DNA of 10,288 nt from Deltaproteobacteria bacterium (lineage in GTDB: Bacteria; Myxococcota_A; UBA796; UBA9615). The DNA is taken from assembly GCA_029261955.1 (NCBI GenBank), contig JAJDAI010000483.1:1-10288 (forward strand), written 5' to 3'. A program made the translations under genes and the position numbers. Numbering within the stretch: the first letter of the stretch is position 1; each line of letters begins with the position of its first letter. Of the stretch, positions 7,155-10,288 are shown piece after piece. The notes beneath the pieces were generated by a model that made no database searches, was not told where the DNA came from, and saw only the letters and a program-made list of their open reading frames with translations.

Positions 7155-7868
7155 TCAACCCTTCTTGCGGCGGCCCCAGGCGGTCCGGCCGGCGAGGTTG
7201 CGGCTCTCCATGCGGGGCAGCACCTCTTCTGCGATCGCTTGATAGAACTCGCGCTTGTAGCGGGCGCGGGGGATGAGCCCGTAGCGCTTCTCGTGCGGAC
7301 CGACGGGCTCGACCCAGCGGTCGGGGATCACGCCCCAGGCCCGCTCGACCCGGGTGAAGAAGACCGGCAGGTGCTTCTTGGCGAGCGCCGAGACCAGCTT
7401 GCCGTCCTGCTCCATCGCCTCGTCGAGGATGGCCCAACCGAGCGCGGTCTGGGACTCCAGGTCGTCGACGATGCGGATGAGCGCCTGCTTCGGCGCGTCT
7501 TCCTTCGCCACCTCGGACATGGACCGGAAGAGCGGCGCGGCGAGGGTCTCGGCGATGCAGTAGCGGTCCAGGCAGGCCAGGACACAGCGCTCGAAGGTGG
7601 GGCGGCCGACGCCCTGCTCCGCGACCAGCGCGCCCTCCGCGACGTCCAGCGGATCGCCGGTGCCGCCGAGCGCCTCGTAGACCTCCCAGCTCATGTCGGC
7701 GTGGTCCAGCTCGGCGCCCACGAACTCGTGCGCGGCCTGGAGCAGGGAGCTCGAGAAGCCCAGGCGGATCAGCCAGGTGAGCAGCTCCGAGGAGACTGCC
7801 GCCCCCCGGTACTCCGCCAGCGTGCGCCCTCGCCACTCGGCGAGCACGATGTCCATGTTGGCACTCAC
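7155..7868 (-). CDS. Ferritin-like protein with an apparently incomplete diiron site
   Basis: This encodes 237 aa. GTG 7868 is preferred because GGGAGG lies about 9 nt upstream; an ATG four codons in (7856) is the alternative. The protein is helical and resembles ferritin-like proteins that I associate with myxobacteria, where four helices carry E, DExxH, E and DExxH ligands. By eye, helix 1 keeps Glu19, helix 2 keeps E-L-D-H (Glu53, His56) and helix 3 keeps Glu107 in CIAETLAA. Helix 4 reads DDLESQTALGW (135-145) where the family pattern is DEARHAxLxW, so the expected Glu and His are Leu137 and Gln140. It may therefore bind one metal or none. About 90 residues follow the bundle and end in a basic tail (GRRKKG). 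It is the first gene of the operon with aminopeptidase, methyltransferase and queE. The family assignment is from pattern memory, and the function is unknown. Confidence 0.7.
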   Translation of the reverse strand: MSANMDIVLAEWRGRTLAEYRGAAVSSELLTWLIRLGFSSSLLQAAHEFVGAELDHADMSWEVYEALGGTGDPLDVAEGALVAEQGVGRPTFERCVLACLDRYCIAETLAAPLFRSMSEVAKEDAPKQALIRIVDDLESQTALGWAILDEAMEQDGKLVSALAKKHLPVFFTRVERAWGVIPDRWVEPVGPHEKRYGLIPRARYKREFYQAIAEEVLPRMESRNLAGRTAWGRRKKG

Positions 7869-7939
7869 GTGCAGGGGCCTCCCAGAAGGGGGCGAACGAT
7901 AGCAAAGCGGCCGCCCGATCCTTGTTGTAGAAGGCCTGC

Positions 7940-8995
7940 GTGGAACGAACGAACCTGCTGGGCTTGCGCCCCGACGATCTGATGGCCTGGCTGGCCGATC
8001 GCGGCGTGGCGGCCCGCCCCGAGCACTGCCGCCGGGTGATCGCGTCCCTCATCGCCCGAGGGGAAGCCGAGCCGGGCTCGAAGCGCCCCATCCCCAAGCG
8101 GGTGCTCGACCGCGTGCACGCCGAGGGAAGCTGGAGCCGCCTGGCCATCGAAGAGCGGGTCGAAGACCCCGACGACGGCTTCGTGAAGTACCTGCTCCGC
8201 CACCCGGACGGGGCGCTCACCGAAGCCGTGCGCATCCCGCTCAAGAAGGCCGGCTGCTTCACCGTCTGCTTGAGCTCGCAGGTGGGCTGCGCCATGGGCT
8301 GCGTGTTCTGCGCGACGGGCCGGCTTGGCCTGAAGCGCAACCTGGAGGCCTGGGAGATCGTCGCCACCTTCCTGGCCGTGCGCGACGACACGCCGGGGCG
8401 CATCACCGGAGCCGTCTTCCAGGGGCAGGGCGAGCCGCTGCACAACTACGACGCGGTCATCCAGGCCGCGCGCGTGCTGTCCGATCCCTGCGGCGGGCAG
8501 ATCAAGGCCGAGGCCATCACGAACTCCACCGTGGGCCTCGTCCCGCAGATCCGACGCTTCGCGCAGGAGGGTCACAACTTCCGCCTCATCGTGTCGCTGA
8601 CCTCCGCCGTCGCCGAGCGCCGCACCGAGCTGCTGCCCGTCGCGGGCCGCTTCGGCCTGGGCGAGTTGAGGGAGGCCATGAGCGCAGCTGCCGCCAACGA
8701 GGGCGGCCTCTTCACGGTGGCCTGGGTGATGATGGACGGCGTGAACACCGGCGCGGACGAGATCGCCGCGCTGAAGGAGCTGCTCGCGGGCCTGCCCGTG
8801 CGCATCAACCTCATCGACGTCAACGACGCGCGTCCGGACGGCTTCCGCGCGCCCGACGATGCCGGGCGCGGGAAGTTCGTCGATGGTCTTCAGGTCCTCG
8901 GAGCGCCCATCGTGCGGCGCTACTCGGGCGGCTCCCGCAGGCACGCAGCCTGCGGCATGCTCGCGTCGACCCGGTGGGAAGACGCCCCGAGCTGA
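7940..8995 (+). CDS. Divergent RlmN/Cfr-family radical SAM methyltransferase
   Basis: The RlmN/Cfr family methylates adenine in 23S rRNA (C2 of A2503 for RlmN, C8 for Cfr) and, for RlmN, A37 of some tRNAs. This is 351 aa from GTG 7940, with AGAAGG about 5 nt upstream. The 4Fe-4S motif C-x3-C-x2-C is Cys117, 121 and 124. Cys110, seven residues before it, and Cys338 in AACGML match the two conserved catalytic cysteines of E. coli RlmN (118 and 355). GLKRNL at 130-135 and the NLIDVN region (290-295) also fit. Differences from standard RlmN are GQGEP at 162-166 (usually GMGEP), ITNSTVG (usually IT-x-STVG) and SLTSA (usually SLHA). It may be a paralogue with a changed target rather than the housekeeping enzyme. 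It is divergent from the ferritin-like gene (71-nt gap) and convergent with infC. Confidence 0.85.
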   Translation: MERTNLLGLRPDDLMAWLADRGVAARPEHCRRVIASLIARGEAEPGSKRPIPKRVLDRVHAEGSWSRLAIEERVEDPDDGFVKYLLRHPDGALTEAVRIPLKKAGCFTVCLSSQVGCAMGCVFCATGRLGLKRNLEAWEIVATFLAVRDDTPGRITGAVFQGQGEPLHNYDAVIQAARVLSDPCGGQIKAEAITNSTVGLVPQIRRFAQEGHNFRLIVSLTSAVAERRTELLPVAGRFGLGELREAMSAAAANEGGLFTVAWVMMDGVNTGADEIAALKELLAGLPVRINLIDVNDARPDGFRAPDDAGRGKFVDGLQVLGAPIVRRYSGGSRRHAACGMLASTRWEDAPS

Positions 8996-9022
8996 GAGCC
9001 GGGGGGCGCCTTCGCGCCTCAG
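8992..9022. terminator. Weak hairpin between the convergent radical SAM gene and infC
   Basis: CTGAG (8992-8996) can pair with CTCAG (9018-9022). Alternatively GGCGC (9005-9009) forms a tight stem-loop with GCGCC (9014-9018) over CTTC. The hairpin fills the 23-nt gap between the two convergent stop codons and includes both stops. No T-run follows on either strand, so it would be an imperfect terminator at best. Confidence 0.35.
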
Positions 9023-9567
9023 ATCTTCTTGAGCGGGGAGACCGTGACCGACAGCATGCGCCCCTGCATTTCGGGGATCGAGCTGTCGAGCTTGCCGGTC
9101 TCCTTGAGCAGATCCGTCGCCGTGCGAAGCGTCTCGCGGCCCACGTCCTGACGCCGCATCTCTGCGCCGCGGAAGCGAACCGTCAGGCGGACGCGGTGGC
9201 CAGCCTCCAGGAACTTCTTCGCCCGGTTGATCTTGATCAAAAGATCGCCCTTGCCCGTATTCGGGCGGAAGCGGATCTCCTTCGGAGCGTTGTCCGTCGC
9301 CGCCTTCTTCTTGGTGCGGTCGGTCCGGGCCTGCTCGTACTTGTGCCGGCCGAAATCGAGCAACTTGCAGACGGGGGGGCGGGCCTCTGGCGACACCTCC
9401 ACGAGATCGAGGCCCTTTTCTTGCGCCATGCGCAAGGCCTCGTGCGTCTCGATGATGCCTACCTGGTTGCCTTCTTCATCGATCAGCCGGATGGGGCTGA
9501 TGCGAATCATCCTGTTGCGCCGAGGCCCGCGGTCTACGGGCATCTCGGGGGGTCGTCTGCGGCGAAT
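9019..9567 (-). CDS. infC: Translation initiation factor IF-3, AUU start
   Basis: IF-3 binds the 30S subunit, prevents premature 50S joining and checks start-codon and initiator-tRNA pairing. EKGLDLVEVSPEARPPVCK is the family signature, followed by LLDFGRHKYEQ, a Lys-rich linker, KEIRFRPNTGKGDLLIK and VRLTVRFRGAEM of the C-terminal domain. The first ATG (9543) has no ribosome binding site near it. Eight codons upstream in frame, ATT at 9567-9565 sits 5 nt after GGAGGT (9578-9573). Starting there gives 182 aa, close to the usual 180, beginning M-R-R-R-P-P-E-M. An AUU start is the classic infC autoregulation device in E. coli, where IF-3 represses initiation at its own non-canonical codon. Downstream the gene meets the radical SAM gene head-on after 23 nt, so the usual infC-rpmI-rplT operon is absent here. 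Confidence 0.95.
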   Translation of the reverse strand: MRRRRPPEMPVDRGPRRNRMIRISPIRLIDEEGNQVGIIETHEALRMAQEKGLDLVEVSPEARPPVCKLLDFGRHKYEQARTDRTKKKAATDNAPKEIRFRPNTGKGDLLIKINRAKKFLEAGHRVRLTVRFRGAEMRRQDVGRETLRTATDLLKETGKLDSSIPEMQGRMLSVTVSPLKKI

Positions 9568-9578
9568 CTCGCACCTCC
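9565..9578 (-). promoter_or_regulatory. infC ribosome binding site and AUU start codon
   Basis: On the minus strand GGAGGT (9578-9573), GCGAG, then ATT (9567-9565) in frame with IF-3. The same Shine-Dalgarno is 29 nt from the first ATG, too far to serve it. The strong SD with a non-canonical start decides the start site and points to IF-3 autoregulation. Confidence 0.8.
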
Positions 9579-9596
9579 GGAAATTGGGTGGGCCGA

Positions 9597-9625
9597 TGTA
9601 TGGCCCGGGGCGCCGACAGCGTCAG
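9597..9625 (-). promoter_or_regulatory. Possible infC promoter
   Basis: On the minus strand CTGACG (9625-9620) and CATACA (9602-9597) are 17 nt apart. Transcription would start near 9590, about 23 nt before the AUU start codon. The match to the -35 consensus is fair and to the -10 poor, so this is only a candidate. Confidence 0.3.
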
Positions 9626-9712
9626 CGCAGAACAACGCGGGGCATACCATGTTTGGGGGGGCGGATCGAGCCCCGCTTCTGCGATTGCCCGCCGGGCAGG
9701 TAGGCTCCCGAC

Positions 9713-10189
9713 ATGCAGTTCCGCACCGCGTCCATCTTCCTCCTCGTCGCCTGCCTCGGCTGCCCCTCCGAGCAGGAGCCCCCCGACAGCCAGGACCTGG
9801 TCGTCCGCACGGCCTCCTATTCCTGCGTCGACGACGGCGAGGTCACGTGGTCCTTCGACCTGGGGATCACCGGCGATGCCGACAGCGACGCCACCCGCGT
9901 CTACGTCGAGACGGCGGACAGCCCGAACGCCTCGGGCTACGCCCTGGCCGAGGTCGGCCGCAACGATCCCGACGTGGAGTTCTCCGGCGAGGTCGCGGGC
10001 ACGCCCGACGGCCAGACCCCCCAGCCGGGCGAGGTGCCCTTCTCCTGCGCGGCGCTCGACGAGGTGGACGTGCGCTTCTGCGCCAGCGACTTCGGCGCGG
10101 CGGAGGAGTCCTGCTGGCAGTGCGGCGACGGCTCCGCGGGTGAGCCCCCCCAGGGCGTGCAGGCCTGGGTCGACTGCGCCGTCCAGTAG
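9713..10189 (+). CDS. Small Cys-rich secreted lipoprotein
   Basis: This encodes 158 aa from ATG 9713 with a weak purine-rich site (CAGGTAGG) upstream. The N-terminus MQFRTASIFLLVACLGC is a short lipoprotein signal. L-V-A-C with Cys14 is the better lipobox, while Cys17 is the alternative and would leave an even number (six) of cysteines for disulfides. The mature part is acidic and rich in Asp, Glu and Gly. Its last 50 residues hold five cysteines, including E-S-C-W-Q-C. I recognise no family. A compact disulfide-linked surface protein anchored in the outer or inner membrane is the most that can be said. It is divergent from infC and shares with it a 145-nt gap in which I see no other gene. 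Confidence 0.75.
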   Translation: MQFRTASIFLLVACLGCPSEQEPPDSQDLVVRTASYSCVDDGEVTWSFDLGITGDADSDATRVYVETADSPNASGYALAEVGRNDPDVEFSGEVAGTPDGQTPQPGEVPFSCAALDEVDVRFCASDFGAAEESCWQCGDGSAGEPPQGVQAWVDCAVQ

Positions 10190-10206
10190 CCCCTCGGCTG
10201 CGTCCC

Positions 10207-10288
10207 TCAGCCCCCGGATCGCCGCTTCCAGCGCCCCGCCGAGTACCAGGGCATGCAGCGAACCTGCGTCACCCCCCGCGTGTAGGGC
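10207..10288 (-). CDS. Possible 3' end of a convergent gene (partial)
   Basis: Reading leftwards from the window edge gives an open frame of 26 residues before a TGA at 10209-10207, ending M-P-W-Y-S-A-G-R-W-K-R-R-S-G-G. Codon third positions are mostly G or C, as in the neighbouring genes, and the stop lies 17 nt past the stop of the plus-strand lipoprotein, a natural convergent arrangement. The fragment is too short to assign a family and could be chance. Confidence 0.35.
   Translation of the reverse strand, partial: PYTRGVTQVRCMPWYSAGRWKRRSGG

Noticed and set aside
5893..7242. A 449-codon plus-strand frame opposite the M18 aminopeptidase
   Set aside because: It is the antisense of a gene with complete catalytic motifs, and its composition is Val/Arg/Gly/His low complexity.
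7153..8445. Upstream extension of the M18 aminopeptidase frame towards 8445
   Set aside because: The extra N-terminal sequence overlaps the ferritin-like gene and the radical SAM gene. The start at 7152 gives the family's normal length and N-terminus.
9649..9712. A short ATG-started leader peptide before the Cys-rich lipoprotein
   Set aside because: The frame beginning at the ATG near 9649 runs on through the lipoprotein gene in the wrong frame, has no convincing ribosome binding site and gives Arg-rich sequence.

Overview
The window is GC-rich throughout (strong G/C preference at third codon positions), gene-dense, and uses GTG or even ATT as start codons several times. Two Cys-rich lipoproteins, a membrane-anchored zf-TFIIB protein with a long Ala/Pro linker, a ferritin-like protein of a type I associate with myxobacteria, and a CX14CX2C-type QueE suggest a member of the Myxococcota or a related former deltaproteobacterial lineage. 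This placement is inference; no marker settles it. I see no phage, transposon, CRISPR or plasmid signature, and the region reads as chromosomal core and accessory genes.

Layout. (1) Positions 1-1370, minus: an APC-superfamily amino acid permease that runs off the left edge. Its reading frame passes without a stop into the start of what looks like a Rossmann NAD-binding domain. (2) 1582-2730, plus: a lipoprotein with an HExxH zinc-peptidase motif, divergent from the permease. (3) 2991-4037, plus: a two-TM protein ending in two zf-TFIIB zinc ribbons, preceded by a strong inverted repeat. (4) 4123-4334, minus: two serine tRNA genes (anticodons GCT and TGA) with encoded CCA, a recognisable promoter and a shared terminator hairpin. 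(5) 4399-7868, minus: a tightly packed four-gene operon in the order ferritin-like protein, M18 aminopeptidase, class I SAM methyltransferase, QueE. The junctions are a 2-nt gap, an 8-nt overlap and a 4-nt ATGA overlap. (6) 7940-8995, plus: a divergent RlmN/Cfr-family radical SAM protein, transcribed away from the operon. (7) 9019-9567, minus: infC (IF-3), convergent with the radical SAM gene and best started at an AUU codon. (8) 9713-10189, plus: a small Cys-rich lipoprotein, followed by the possible 3' end of a convergent gene at the right edge.

How the genes fit together. The middle of the window is rich in translation functions: two tRNA-Ser genes, a queuosine-precursor enzyme, an RlmN-like rRNA/tRNA methylase and IF-3. 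Apart from the overlapping operon, these are separate transcription units rather than one system. I do not see a clear new defence or biosynthetic system. The best leads are the permease/Rossmann read-through with its own internal ribosome binding site, the AUU-started infC detached from rpmI-rplT, the ferritin-like protein that appears to lack its last metal-ligand motif, and the divergent RlmN paralogue.
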